Under the pieces are notes generated by a model, which worked only from the letters and a program-made list of their open reading frames with translations, did no database searches and had not been told where the DNA came from. From NCBI GenBank assembly GCA_018262455.1, contig JAGSPR010000062.1, positions 1-22,123 of the forward strand: a stretch of 22,123 nt of DNA, written 5' to 3'. The stretch comes from Deltaproteobacteria bacterium (lineage in GTDB: Bacteria > Myxococcota > Polyangia > Haliangiales > Haliangiaceae). The position numbers and the translations under genes were made by a program. This document shows, piece by piece, positions 14,133 to 21,724 of this stretch (position 1 is its first letter; every line of letters starts with the position of its first letter).

Positions 14133-14726
14133 ATGCGCTCAATTCTGTTCGCCACCATGTTCACATTGTTCGCCGGTTGCGGCGCTAGCGTCGACTCGCA
14201 CGTCAGTGCGCTGACAGGCAAGACGTGCGAACCCGACGGCACGTACCAACCCCAGGCGCCGCACGGCAACGGTGGCAACGGCAACGGTGGCAACGGCCAG
14301 TGCCAGGGCACCAGCAACGGCGACAACTGCGATGACCTGCACAGCGGCAAGATCGACTGCATCGGCGATGGCAACAGCGGCCAGGGCGACGACAAGAAGC
14401 ACAACTGCATGTTCCCGCAGCCAGGCTGTGACGAGAACGGCTGCTGCGATGACGATCTCGTGGACCCGCCAATCGATCCGCCATCCGATCCGACCGATCC
14501 GACGGATCCGCCATCGGATCCGACCGATCCGACGGACCCGCCGTCCGATCCAATCGATCCGCCGGCCCCGACGACCCCGCCGGCCCCGCCGTCCCCGCCG
14601 TCCGATCCGACCCCGCCGACCGGAACGACCGATCCGACCGATCCGACGGGGTCGTTTGATCCGACCGGCGTGGTCAATCCGACCTCCAACCCCACGCCCA
14701 CGCCCACGCCCACGCCGATCACCTAG
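14133..14726 (+). CDS. Putative lipoprotein with Gly/Asn, Cys and Pro/Asp/Thr repeat segments
   Basis: A 197-residue exported protein. The N-terminus MRSILFATMFTLFAGC is a lipoprotein signal with lipobox LFAGC and the lipidated Cys at residue 16. Next come a Gly/Asn run (GNGGNGNGGNGQC), a Cys-rich segment (about residues 57-110, including GCDENGCCDDD), and a long Pro/Asp/Thr/Ser tail based on DPPSDPTDPT decads ending in PTPTPTPIT. The layout resembles surface-anchored proteins with an extended spacer; the acidic tail might bind cations. No catalytic domain is recognised. GGAGG sits 7 bases before ATG 14133. A sigma-54-like promoter and a palindrome lie upstream. It is clearly separate from the tyrosine operon that starts 127 bp later. 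Confidence 0.82.
   Translation: MRSILFATMFTLFAGCGASVDSHVSALTGKTCEPDGTYQPQAPHGNGGNGNGGNGQCQGTSNGDNCDDLHSGKIDCIGDGNSGQGDDKKHNCMFPQPGCDENGCCDDDLVDPPIDPPSDPTDPTDPPSDPTDPTDPPSDPIDPPAPTTPPAPPSPPSDPTPPTGTTDPTDPTGSFDPTGVVNPTSNPTPTPTPTPIT
14475..14564 (+). repeat. Three 30-bp tandem repeats (DPPSDPTDPT decads)
   Basis: Units at 14475-14504 and 14505-14534 differ by one base; the third (14535-14564) is degenerate (DPPSDPIDPP). Further TDPTDPT-like pieces follow to 14650. Copy number may vary between strains. Confidence 0.85.
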
Positions 14727-14853
14727 GCACGGGATCGACCGCTGGCTCGACCATCACGTCGGCTGGCGGGCCCGTCGGCCAGCGGGCTCGGAGCTCGATT
14801 GGCCGTCGGAGCTGGCTCGAAAACGCAGGCGGATAGCGCTAAGGTCGCGGCGC

Positions 14854-15855
14854 ATGAAGCTGGCCACCCTGCGCGACGGATCTCGAGATGGCCGCCTGCT
14901 CGTGGTGCGCCGCGATGGCGAGGCTGGGGCACCTTCGCCCGACGCCTGGCCGACGCTGCAACGAGCGCTCGACGACTGGTCGGCCGCCGAGCCCGCGCTG
15001 CGCGCGATGGCTGACCGCGTGGATCGTGGGGCGATCGACACCCTGCCGATCGATCCGCATCGGCTCGGCGCGCCCCTGCCTCGCGCGTTCGAATGGATCG
15101 ACGGCTCCGCGTTCCTCAACCACGTGATCCTGGTCCGCAAGGCCCGTGGTGCGCAGCCGCCCGCGACGCTCGAGACCGATCCACTGATCTATCAGGGCGG
15201 GTCGGGCGACATGATGGGGCCACGCGATCCGATCGAGTTGCGCGAGCCGTCGTGGGGGCTCGACTACGAGTCCGAGGTTTGCGTCGTGCTCGGCGACGTC
15301 CCGATCGGGACGCTCGCGGCCGACGCGCACCGCCACGTCCACCTCGTGATGCTCGCGAATGACTGCACGCTGCGCAACCTCATCCCCGACGAGCTCGCGA
15401 AGGGCTTCGGCTTCTTCCAGAGCAAGCCGGCCACGGCGTTCTCGCCGTTCGCGGTCACGCCCGACGAGCTGGCCGAGCTCGGCATCTGGCATGGCGGGCG
15501 CCTCCACGTCCGCGTGACCTCGACGTACAACGGCGAGCGGATCGGCGATTGTGATGCGGGCCCCGAGATGCACTTCTCGTTCTTCGATCTGGTCCAGCAC
15601 ATCGCGAAGACCCGCCGGTTCGTCGCTGGCACGGTGCTCGGCAGCGGCACCGTGTCGAACGCCGATCGCGCGCGAGGGGTGTCCTGTCTCGCCGAGCGCC
15701 GGATGATCGAGACGATCGAGGCCGGCCAGCCCGTGACGAAGTTCATGGCGGTCGGCGATCGGATCGAGATCGACGCGCGTGATCCTGCCGGGCGCAGCCT
15801 GTTCGGCTCGATCGATCAGCGGGTCGTCGCGGCCGGAACAGGGGCCGCGTCGTGA
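14854..15855 (+). CDS. fahA: Fumarylacetoacetate hydrolase family protein, last step of tyrosine catabolism
   Basis: A 333-residue FAH-family enzyme expected to split fumarylacetoacetate into fumarate and acetoacetate. The family metal site is visible as DYESEV (E139 and E141) plus D170 in MLANDCTLRNL; other family motifs are GPRDPIELREPSWGLDYE, FGFFQSKPATAFSP and the C-terminal GSGTVSN. It is shorter than animal FAH (about 420) but matches the usual single-chain bacterial form. Although FAH-fold enzymes act on many acylpyruvates, the following maiA, hpd and hmgA genes make this substrate very likely. ATG 14854 is chosen because the product begins MKLATL, as in homologs; AAGG upstream is only a weak ribosome site. 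Its stop overlaps the maiA start as GTGA. Confidence 0.92.
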   Translation: MKLATLRDGSRDGRLLVVRRDGEAGAPSPDAWPTLQRALDDWSAAEPALRAMADRVDRGAIDTLPIDPHRLGAPLPRAFEWIDGSAFLNHVILVRKARGAQPPATLETDPLIYQGGSGDMMGPRDPIELREPSWGLDYESEVCVVLGDVPIGTLAADAHRHVHLVMLANDCTLRNLIPDELAKGFGFFQSKPATAFSPFAVTPDELAELGIWHGGRLHVRVTSTYNGERIGDCDAGPEMHFSFFDLVQHIAKTRRFVAGTVLGSGTVSNADRARGVSCLAERRMIETIEAGQPVTKFMAVGDRIEIDARDPAGRSLFGSIDQRVVAAGTGAAS

Positions 15856-16517
15856 AGCTGGTCCTCCATAACTACTGGCGATCGTCGGCGAGTCACCGGG
15901 TGCGGATCGCCCTCGCGCTCAAGCGGCTGCCTTACGAGTACGTGGTCATCAACATCGTGCAGGGCGCGCAGCACGCCGACGACTACCGTGCGAGAAACCC
16001 GCTGGCTCAGGTGCCGACACTCGTGGTGACCGAGGACGACGGCACGGTCCGGTCGATGGCGCAGTCACTGCCGATCATCGAGTACCTCGAGGAGCGGTTT
16101 GGTGGGAGCCCTGGCTCGGTGCCGCTGCTGCCGCAGGATCTCTACCTGCGGGCGCGCGCGCGCGGGCTGGCCGAGATCGTCAACTCCGGCATCCAGCCGC
16201 ACCAGAACCTCACCACCACGAACAAGCTCAAGGCGCTCGGGGTCGACGATGCGGCATGGGTGAAGGGCTTCATTGCCGACGGCCTGACCGCATTCGCGCG
16301 AGCCTCGGCCGAGGTCGCGGGCGCGTTCTGTGTCGGCGACGCGCCGACGATCGCGGACTGCTGCCTCGTGCCGCAGCTCGCGAGTGCGCGCCGGTTCCAC
16401 GTCGAGCTGGCTGGCTATCCCCAGCTGCTGGCGATCGAGGCGCGCTGCCTTGCCCTGGACGCCTTCGCCTCTGCCATGCCCGACCGTCAGCCTGACGCTG
16501 TGAGGAGTAAGTCATGA
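15852..16517 (+). CDS. maiA: Maleylacetoacetate isomerase (zeta-class GST)
   Basis: A 221-residue zeta-class glutathione transferase that isomerises maleylacetoacetate to fumarylacetoacetate using glutathione. The N-terminal signature is SSASHRVRIAL (11-21), the zeta motif SSxxxRVRIAL; the Cys of the animal SSCSxRVRIAL form is Ala here, as in many bacteria. The thioredoxin-fold NPLAQVPTLVV and QSLPIIEYLEE segments bind glutathione, and the C-terminal part has the zeta features IVNSGIQPHQN and FCVGDAPTIADCCLVPQ. The start is GTG 15852, overlapping the fahA stop (GTGA), and its stop overlaps the hpd ATG, so the operon is translationally coupled. Confidence 0.94.
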   Translation: MKLVLHNYWRSSASHRVRIALALKRLPYEYVVINIVQGAQHADDYRARNPLAQVPTLVVTEDDGTVRSMAQSLPIIEYLEERFGGSPGSVPLLPQDLYLRARARGLAEIVNSGIQPHQNLTTTNKLKALGVDDAAWVKGFIADGLTAFARASAEVAGAFCVGDAPTIADCCLVPQLASARRFHVELAGYPQLLAIEARCLALDAFASAMPDRQPDAVRSKS

Positions 16518-17698
16518 CCCAGCCGGTTCCCCCGTCCTCTGCCGTGGGCATCAAGCGCCTCGAAGGCATTCACTGGTACGTCCGCGACCTCGAGCGCTCG
16601 CGGCAGTTCTACACGACCAAGCTCGACTTTGCCGAGACCTGGCGGTCGTCGCCCGAGCTCGAGCAGCGCGGGCGCCAGAAGTCGGCGTGCTTCTCGGCGG
16701 GCAACATCCAGATCGTGTGCAGCTCGCCGCTCGGCACGGGCGGCCGCGCGCACCGCTTCCTGGCGAAGCACCCCGACGGCGTTGGCGCGTTGATCTTCGA
16801 AGTCGAGGACGCCCAGCGGACGTTCGCGCTGATCGAGGAGCGTGGCGGTACGCCGATCGAGGACATCCAGACCTTCACCGATGACGGCGGCACGCTGCGC
16901 CAGTTCTCGATCACCACGCCGTTCGGGGACTGCACGTTCCGGTTTCGCGAGCATCGCGGGTTTCGCGGGCTGTTTCCGGGTGCGGTGCCGTACCAGGGCC
17001 AGCCTGGCCAAGGTGGAGGGACCAACAAGTTCGGGTTTCGCGACATCGATCACGTCACCTCGAACTTCCAGACGATGAAGCCGATGCTGCTCTGGCTCGA
17101 GCACGTCCTGGGCTTCCAGCAGATGTGGGAGGTCGAGTTCCACACCTCCGACGTCGATCCCGCCCGCAAGACCGGCTCCGGCCTCAAGTCGATCGTGATG
17201 TGGGATCCGGGCTCGCAGACGAAGTTCGCGAACAACGAGCCGGCGCGCCCGTTCTTCAAGAGCTCGCAGATCAACATCTTCAACGAGCAGCTGCGGGGCG
17301 ACGGCGTCCAGCATGTCGCGCTCACGGTCGGGAACATCGTCGACGCGGTTCGCGGGCTGCGCAGCTCGAACGTGTCGTTCATGCCGACGCCCCCCAGCTA
17401 CTACGACATGCTGCCCGAGCGGATCGCGCGCACGGGTATCGAGCGGATCGATGAGGACCTGGCGACGTTGCGCGAGCTCCAGATCCTGGTCGACGGCGAT
17501 CAACAGCACGCCTACATGCTGCAGATCTTCCTCAAGGAGGCCGCGGGGCTCTACGGCGATCCGACGGCGAGCCCGTTCTTCTACGAGATCATCCAGCGCA
17601 AGGGCGATCGCGGCTTCGGTGCCGGCAACTTCCGGGCGCTGTTCGAGAGCATCGAGCGCGAGCAGCAGAACCAGGCCACGCGACAGGGCCAGAGCTGA
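16514..17698 (+). CDS. hpd: 4-hydroxyphenylpyruvate dioxygenase
   Basis: A 394-residue HPPD that turns 4-hydroxyphenylpyruvate into homogentisate with O2 and Fe(II). Two vicinal-oxygen-chelate halves are visible: GIHWYVRDLERSRQFYTTKLDF near the N-terminus and DIDHVTSNF in the second half. Iron ligands are H180 (DIDHVT), H267 (GVQHVAL) and E358 (FFYEIIQRKG). The closing helix motif GFGAGNFRALFESIE (368-382) is the hallmark that separates true HPPD from its relatives. GGAG precedes ATG 16514 by about 8 bases; start and stop overlap the neighbours (ATGA and TGATG). Confidence 0.97.
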   Translation: MTQPVPPSSAVGIKRLEGIHWYVRDLERSRQFYTTKLDFAETWRSSPELEQRGRQKSACFSAGNIQIVCSSPLGTGGRAHRFLAKHPDGVGALIFEVEDAQRTFALIEERGGTPIEDIQTFTDDGGTLRQFSITTPFGDCTFRFREHRGFRGLFPGAVPYQGQPGQGGGTNKFGFRDIDHVTSNFQTMKPMLLWLEHVLGFQQMWEVEFHTSDVDPARKTGSGLKSIVMWDPGSQTKFANNEPARPFFKSSQINIFNEQLRGDGVQHVALTVGNIVDAVRGLRSSNVSFMPTPPSYYDMLPERIARTGIERIDEDLATLRELQILVDGDQQHAYMLQIFLKEAAGLYGDPTASPFFYEIIQRKGDRGFGAGNFRALFESIEREQQNQATRQGQS

Positions 17699-18858
17699 TG
17701 CTGGATCGGATGTGCGTCGGCGATGTCGCGCGCAAGCACCACATCCAGCTGCGCGGCCCCGGTGGCGAGCTGCGCTACGAGGAGTGCTTCACGCGCGACG
17801 GCTTCGAAGGGCCCTACACGATCCTGTACCACCTGCGCCGGCCGCACACGCAGCGGCTCGCCCCTGGGATGAAGCACGGCTGGTTGACGCCGGTCGCGGC
17901 CCCCGAGGGGGCGCTCGCGAAGCGCCACTACCGGAGCTCGGAGCTCGCCAAGCACGGCGGGCCGCAGCTCGATGCGCGGGTCGCCTTGCTGTTCAACGAG
18001 GATCTGATCGCCGGGGTCGCGTTCCCGACCGCGCCCGATCCGGTCTACATCGCCGACGGCGATGCCGATCAGCTGATCTACATCCACCGCGGTGGCGGCA
18101 CGTTGCGCAGCGTCCTCGGTGATGTCGGGTTCGCGCAGGGCGACTACGTGCACGTGCCGCGCGGCCTCACCCATCGGTTTCTCCCCGACGCGACCCTCGC
18201 GCAGCACTGGTTCTGGTTCTCGCTGATCGGGGGCGTGCATGTGCCTCGGCAGTGGCGCAATGACGTGGGCCAGCTCCGGATGGACGCGCCGTACTCGCAT
18301 CGCGATTTCAAGCGCCCCGCCTTCGAGGGCCCGCGCGACGAAGGGATCCGCGAGCTCGTGGTCCGGCGCGGCGGCGTGTGGCACGGCTTCGCGCTCGAGG
18401 ACTCGCCGCTGGACGCGGTTGGCTGGGATGGCACCGTGTATCCGTGGGCGTTCCCGATCCTCAACTTCCAGCCCCGCGTCAGCTCGGTGCACCTGCCGCC
18501 GACCTGGCACGGCACGTTCGCCGCGAAGGGCGCGCTGGTCTGCAGCTTCGTCCCGCGCCCGGTCGACTTCCACCCCGAGGCGATCCCGTGCCCGTACCCG
18601 CACAGCTCGACCCACTGCGACGAGATCATCTTCTACTGCGACGGTAACTTCACGTCCCGGCGCGGCGTCGCGCCCGGCAGCATCTCGCATCATCCCATGG
18701 GCCTGCCGCACGGCCCGCACCCGGGGAGCTACGAGAAGTCGATCGGCACGACGCGCACCGACGAGCTCGCGGTCATGGTCGATACCTACGCGCCGCTCCG
18801 GGTCACGCCGGCCGCGCTCGGGATCGAGGACGCGAACTACCAGGACAGCTTCGTCTGA
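17698..18858 (+). CDS. hmgA: Homogentisate 1,2-dioxygenase, short bacterial form
   Basis: A 386-residue cupin-fold ring-cleaving enzyme that converts homogentisate to maleylacetoacetate with Fe(II). Typical segments are the N-terminal [10 protein letters not shown]...[19 protein letters not shown] and the C-terminal iron site: [18 protein letters not shown] (H302 and E309 likely ligands), then [17 protein letters not shown] (H338 likely ligand). It is shorter than the human and Pseudomonas enzymes (about 430-445) and has H-x6-E instead of H-x5-E at the site, as in the other short bacterial clade. The start ATG overlaps the hpd stop (TGATG). It ends four bases before the convergent FMN reductase gene ends. 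Confidence 0.93.
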   Translation: MLDRMCVGDVARKHHIQLRGPGGELRYEECFTRDGFEGPYTILYHLRRPHTQRLAPGMKHGWLTPVAAPEGALAKRHYRSSELAKHGGPQLDARVALLFNEDLIAGVAFPTAPDPVYIADGDADQLIYIHRGGGTLRSVLGDVGFAQGDYVHVPRGLTHRFLPDATLAQHWFWFSLIGGVHVPRQWRNDVGQLRMDAPYSHRDFKRPAFEGPRDEGIRELVVRRGGVWHGFALEDSPLDAVGWDGTVYPWAFPILNFQPRVSSVHLPPTWHGTFAAKGALVCSFVPRPVDFHPEAIPCPYPHSSTHCDEIIFYCDGNFTSRRGVAPGSISHHPMGLPHGPHPGSYEKSIGTTRTDELAVMVDTYAPLRVTPAALGIEDANYQDSFV

Positions 18859-18862
18859 CCTG

Positions 18863-19408
18863 CTAGCGCCCGTGGCGGGCGACGAACGCGACCATCGCCT
18901 CGCCGAACCGAACGAGCAACGCACGCGTCGACTCGTCGGTCAGCCGGCCCTCGGCATCGAACCGCTCGTGGGCGCGCGGGATCAGGATCTCGGGCTGGCT
19001 CAGCACCTGGGAGTCGCTGAACAGCAGGATCTGACGCATGTGCAGCTGCGCGCGGATCGTCCCGCTCATCCCGCTGGTGGCGCCGATCACGCCGGTGGGC
19101 TTGCCGCGCAGCGGGGAGCGCGCCGGTGGACTCGAGATCCAGTCGAGCGCGTTCTTGAGGCCGCCGGGGATGCTGTAGTTGTACTCGGGCACGGCGAACA
19201 CCACGCCGTCGGCATCGGCGATCGCCTGCTTGAGCGCGGTGATCCCGGAGGGCTCGGGGAGATCGCTGTTGAAGATCGGGAGCTCCAGCGAGTCCCAGAT
19301 CGTCAGGGACGATCCGGCCGGCAGGGCCTCTCCGATGGTCGCGAGCAGCGCGCGGTTGATCGACGCCTTGCGCTGGCTGCCGCAGATGCCCAGGAGTGCT
19401 GTCGCCAC
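18863..19408 (-). CDS. NAD(P)H-dependent FMN reductase family protein
   Basis: A 181-residue flavodoxin-like reductase. The FMN phosphate loop is [13 protein letters not shown] (10-22) and the second flavin motif [17 protein letters not shown] is at 74-90, both hallmarks of the NADPH-dependent FMN reductase (SsuE/ArsH/chromate-reductase-like) family. It would use NAD(P)H to reduce FMN or small quinone/metal acceptors; the real substrate is unknown. The start is GTG 19408, placing the Rossmann-like strand [11 protein letters not shown] at the N-terminus. It is convergent with hmgA (four bases between stops) and divergent from msrA (66 bp between starts). No clear Shine-Dalgarno is seen. Confidence 0.92.
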   Translation of the reverse strand: MATALLGICGSQRKASINRALLATIGEALPAGSSLTIWDSLELPIFNSDLPEPSGITALKQAIADADGVVFAVPEYNYSIPGGLKNALDWISSPPARSPLRGKPTGVIGATSGMSGTIRAQLHMRQILLFSDSQVLSQPEILIPRAHERFDAEGRLTDESTRALLVRFGEAMVAFVARHGR

Positions 19409-19474
19409 GCCGCGAGGCTACCAACTCGGCGCCCGGCCAGGCGCCTCATCGGTAACTTCTCGTGGGGCGGACGT

Positions 19475-20146
19475 ATGGTACGCATGGCCATGTTCTTTGG
19501 CTCGAACAAGTCGCGGATGCCTCGTCCCGAGGAGATCCTGCCGGGTCGGGCGACGCCGATGCGCGTGGGTGGGACCCACTTCGTCAACGGTCATCGCTTC
19601 GTGCCTCCGTTTCCCGAGGGGACGGAGCGCGCGGTGTTCGGCATGGGCTGCTTCTGGGGTGCCGAGCGCAAGTTCTGGCAGGCACCCGGGGTGTACGCGA
19701 CCGCGGTCGGCTATGCCGGCGGCACCACGCCCAACCCGACCTACGAGGAGGTGTGCTCGGGGATGACCGGCCACAACGAGGTGGTGCTGGTCCTCCACGA
19801 TCCGAAGCAGATCTCGTACGACCAGCTGCTCGCGATCTTCTGGGAGAGCCACGATCCGACCCAGGGCATGCAGCAAGGCAACGACGCGGGCACCCAGTAC
19901 CGCTCGGGCATCTACACGTTCAGCCCGGCGCAGCAGCAGCAGGCCGAGGCCTCGAAGGCCGCGTTCGAGCCCAGGCTCGCGGCGGCCGGGTTCGGCCCGA
20001 TCACGACCGAGATCGTGCCGGCGACCGAAGTGTATTACGCCGAGGACTACCACCAGCAGTACCTGGGCAAGAACCCCAACGGGTATTGCGGGCTCGGTGG
20101 CACCGGCGTGGCGTGTCCGATCGGCGCATTCGCCGTCGCGAAGTGA
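19475..20146 (+). CDS. msrA: Peptide methionine (S)-S-oxide reductase MsrA
   Basis: A 223-residue MsrA that repairs methionine-S-sulfoxide in proteins using thioredoxin. The catalytic motif is GMGCFWGAE with C59, followed by [26 protein letters not shown] and [12 protein letters not shown]205 (NGYCGLGG) and C214 (VACPIG) match the recycling cysteines of the E. coli-type three-Cys enzyme; the N-terminal extension with [11 protein letters not shown] and HFVNGH also matches that type. Start codons at 19475, 19484 and 19490 are all in frame; 19475 has a G-rich stretch upstream, while 19490 would begin closest to E. coli MsrA. The frame is open far upstream inside neighbouring genes and that part is not coding. 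It probably acts in the cytoplasm. Confidence 0.95.
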   Translation: MVRMAMFFGSNKSRMPRPEEILPGRATPMRVGGTHFVNGHRFVPPFPEGTERAVFGMGCFWGAERKFWQAPGVYATAVGYAGGTTPNPTYEEVCSGMTGHNEVVLVLHDPKQISYDQLLAIFWESHDPTQGMQQGNDAGTQYRSGIYTFSPAQQQQAEASKAAFEPRLAAAGFGPITTEIVPATEVYYAEDYHQQYLGKNPNGYCGLGGTGVACPIGAFAVAK

Positions 20147-20155
20147 GGCCTGGCG

Positions 20156-21043
20156 CTACGGCGCGCGCTGCACGACGAGGAGGTACTGGAACCGTGCGGT
20201 CGCGCCCCTCGCGAGCAGGCCGGCCTCGGTCAGCGCCTCGCCCGGACCGGTGGCCTGCACGGCCCCGATCTCGGTATCGGCGATCATCGCGCAGGCTGCC
20301 TGGGCGAGATCGAGCTGGACCGTCACCTGATACAGGCTCGCGCTGTCGAACAGGTTTCCGAACAGCTTGGTGCCCGTCGTGATCCCGGTGTCGAGCACGA
20401 GCGTGTCGGTCCCGCCGGTGCGGGTGCCCGTGCACTGCACCGACGAGCCGCCCGCGGGCCGCCGATCGTTGCCGATCACGCCGGCGAAGTTCTGAGACGC
20501 CTGCGGGTTCGTCGCGTCGATCCGGTACTGGCCGAGGATCGCGAGGTGCTGCGAGATCAGCGGCAGTGGCGTGGTGAGCTTCTCCACCACGGTCGGATCG
20601 GCCGGCGTCGCGATCGCTTCGCCAGCGACGAACTGCCACCCGGCGCTCGCCGTCCAGCCGGCTGGCAGGCCGTTGTTGAAGCTCTCGAACACCGCGATCC
20701 GATCGCCCCCGACGTCCGGATCCGGATCGCACGGACTGTCGACCTCGTCGCCATCGGAGTCCGGCTTGGCCGGCGGTGGTGCGGTCGGGCAGCGATCGCA
20801 GACATCGCCGATGCCATCGCGATCATCGTCGAGGTCGCCGCCGGGCTGGTGATTGCAGAAGTCCAGGGTGTTGGGGATCCCGTCGCCGTCGAGGTCGCCC
20901 GCCTTGGAGATACACGTCCCGCCGGCCGGATCCGTCAGGTCGCACACCGCGTCGGGGCAGTCCGCAGGCTGGTCGCAGGGTCCACCCAGCTGGACCTCAC
21001 CACAACCGGCGAGCAGGAGCGTGACGAGGACTGCGCGGTTCAC
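20156..21043 (-). CDS. Lipoprotein with thrombospondin type-3-like calcium repeats
   Basis: A 295-residue exported protein. MNRAVLVTLLLAGCG is a lipoprotein signal with lipobox LLAGC (Cys at 14). A Cys-rich stretch CDQPADCPDAVCDL follows, then Asp-rich thrombospondin type-3-like repeats: DLDGDGIPNTLDFC, DLDDDRDGIGDVCDRC and DSDGDEVDSPCDPDPDVGGD, which bind calcium in related proteins. From about residue 115 (AVFESFNNGLPAGWTASAGW) the sequence looks like a beta-rich, lectin-like or other extracellular jelly-roll domain; this is inference. The start is GTG 21043, with TATGAT six bases upstream and no ribosome site, so the message may be leaderless. It is convergent with msrA (9 bp). It probably sits on the outer membrane. 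Confidence 0.85.
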   Translation of the reverse strand: MNRAVLVTLLLAGCGEVQLGGPCDQPADCPDAVCDLTDPAGGTCISKAGDLDGDGIPNTLDFCNHQPGGDLDDDRDGIGDVCDRCPTAPPPAKPDSDGDEVDSPCDPDPDVGGDRIAVFESFNNGLPAGWTASAGWQFVAGEAIATPADPTVVEKLTTPLPLISQHLAILGQYRIDATNPQASQNFAGVIGNDRRPAGGSSVQCTGTRTGGTDTLVLDTGITTGTKLFGNLFDSASLYQVTVQLDLAQAACAMIADTEIGAVQATGPGEALTEAGLLARGATARFQYLLVVQRAP

Positions 21044-21049
21044 TCGTCG

Positions 21050-21055
21050 ATCATA
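21050..21055 (-). promoter_or_regulatory. -10-like TATGAT before the lipoprotein start
   Basis: On the minus strand TATGAT is followed by six bases and the GTG start at 21043, the same spacing as at the TetR gene. No clear -35 box is seen. Confidence 0.35.
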
Positions 21056-21072
21056 GCTCAGGCATAGCTCAG
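21051..21072. repeat. 11-bp tandem duplication (CATAGCTCAG core)
   Basis: TCATAGCTCAG (21051-21061) and GCATAGCTCAG (21062-21072) are adjacent copies. On the minus strand the right copy contains the stop of the broken GST gene and the left copy carries part of the TATGAT box of the next gene. Confidence 0.75.
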
Positions 21073-21712
21073 GTCGCGCGCAGATCTTCGAGCATCACGC
21101 CGCCGCGCAGCGTATCGGCTTCGTGGACCTCGTCGCGCCAGGTCTCGGCGAGCGCGCTCGCGTACCACGCCTGCATCTCCGGCAAGGCGAGCAGCCGCTT
21201 GCCGTACGCCATCGCGACCTCGCCGAGTACGAGGCCGAAGGTCTGGATGCGGAACGCGACCGGCGCGAAGAAAGCGTCGACGCCGGTGAATCGCGGTTCC
21301 ACAACGCCTCGATGCGCGAGAGGTCGCGCGCGAGTGCCGGCGACACCTGATGCAGGCGCACGCGCAGCCCGCAGTTCATGCTGCAGACCTCGCGCAGCAC
21401 GCCGAACCCCGCGTGCATCTCCGCGGAGGCGCTGCGCGCCCACGCGCGCGCGATCGGATCCTCTGGCCACACACCGGGGTGGCGCTCGGCGAGGTACTCG
21501 ATGATCGCGAGCGATTCCCACACCCGCGTGTCGCCGTCGACCAGGCAGGGCACCAGGCCGTTGGGCGAGACCTGTGCGAACGAGTCACCACACGGCTGAT
21601 CGGGAAACTGCAGCAGGTTCTCCTTGAACGGGATCCCGAGCGTGCGCATCAGGACCCACGGCCGCAGTGACCACGAGGAGTAGTTCTTGTTGGCGATCAG
21701 CAGCTCGTACAT
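21069..21712 (-). pseudogene. Glutathione S-transferase gene broken by an internal deletion and frameshift
   Basis: ATG 21712 starts a clear GST: MYELLIANKNYSSWSLRPWVLM with the Ser-rich thiol-binding motif, GLVPCLVDGDTRVWESLAIIEYLAERHPGVWP, and a C-terminal domain up to SRIEALWN. There (about 21296) the reading shifts: the rest of the GST (PRFTGVDAFFAPVAFRIQTFG...LPEMQAWYASALAETWRDE) continues in another minus-strand frame to a TGA at 21069-21071. Relatives normally have about 13-15 residues between ALW and the RFxxVDAFF motif (an EGLRRFGGPFLAG-like stretch), and these are missing. The lesion is therefore a deletion of roughly 40-45 bp in a 3n+1 step, not a single-base sequencing slip. Without the deletion the protein would be about 225 residues. 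The missing-residue count comes from remembered homologs. Confidence 0.82.
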
Positions 21713-21724
21713 GACCCGCAGATA

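Noticed and set aside
14129..14722. 197-codon minus-strand frame opposite the Pro/Asp lipoprotein (Val/Gly repeats)
   Set aside because: It is the reverse reading of the DPPSDPTDPT repeats. The plus frame has a lipobox, a GGAGG site and a candidate promoter.
14762..14783. GCTGGC/GCCAGC hairpin as a terminator or operator before fahA
   Set aside because: A 6-bp stem with a 10-base GC loop and no T-run is expected by chance in this composition, so it was not annotated.
18239..19474. Large N-terminal extension of MsrA
   Set aside because: The frame is open by chance through hmgA and antisense to the FMN reductase. MsrA homologs begin near MFFGSNK, and the extension is Arg/Ser-rich without a domain.
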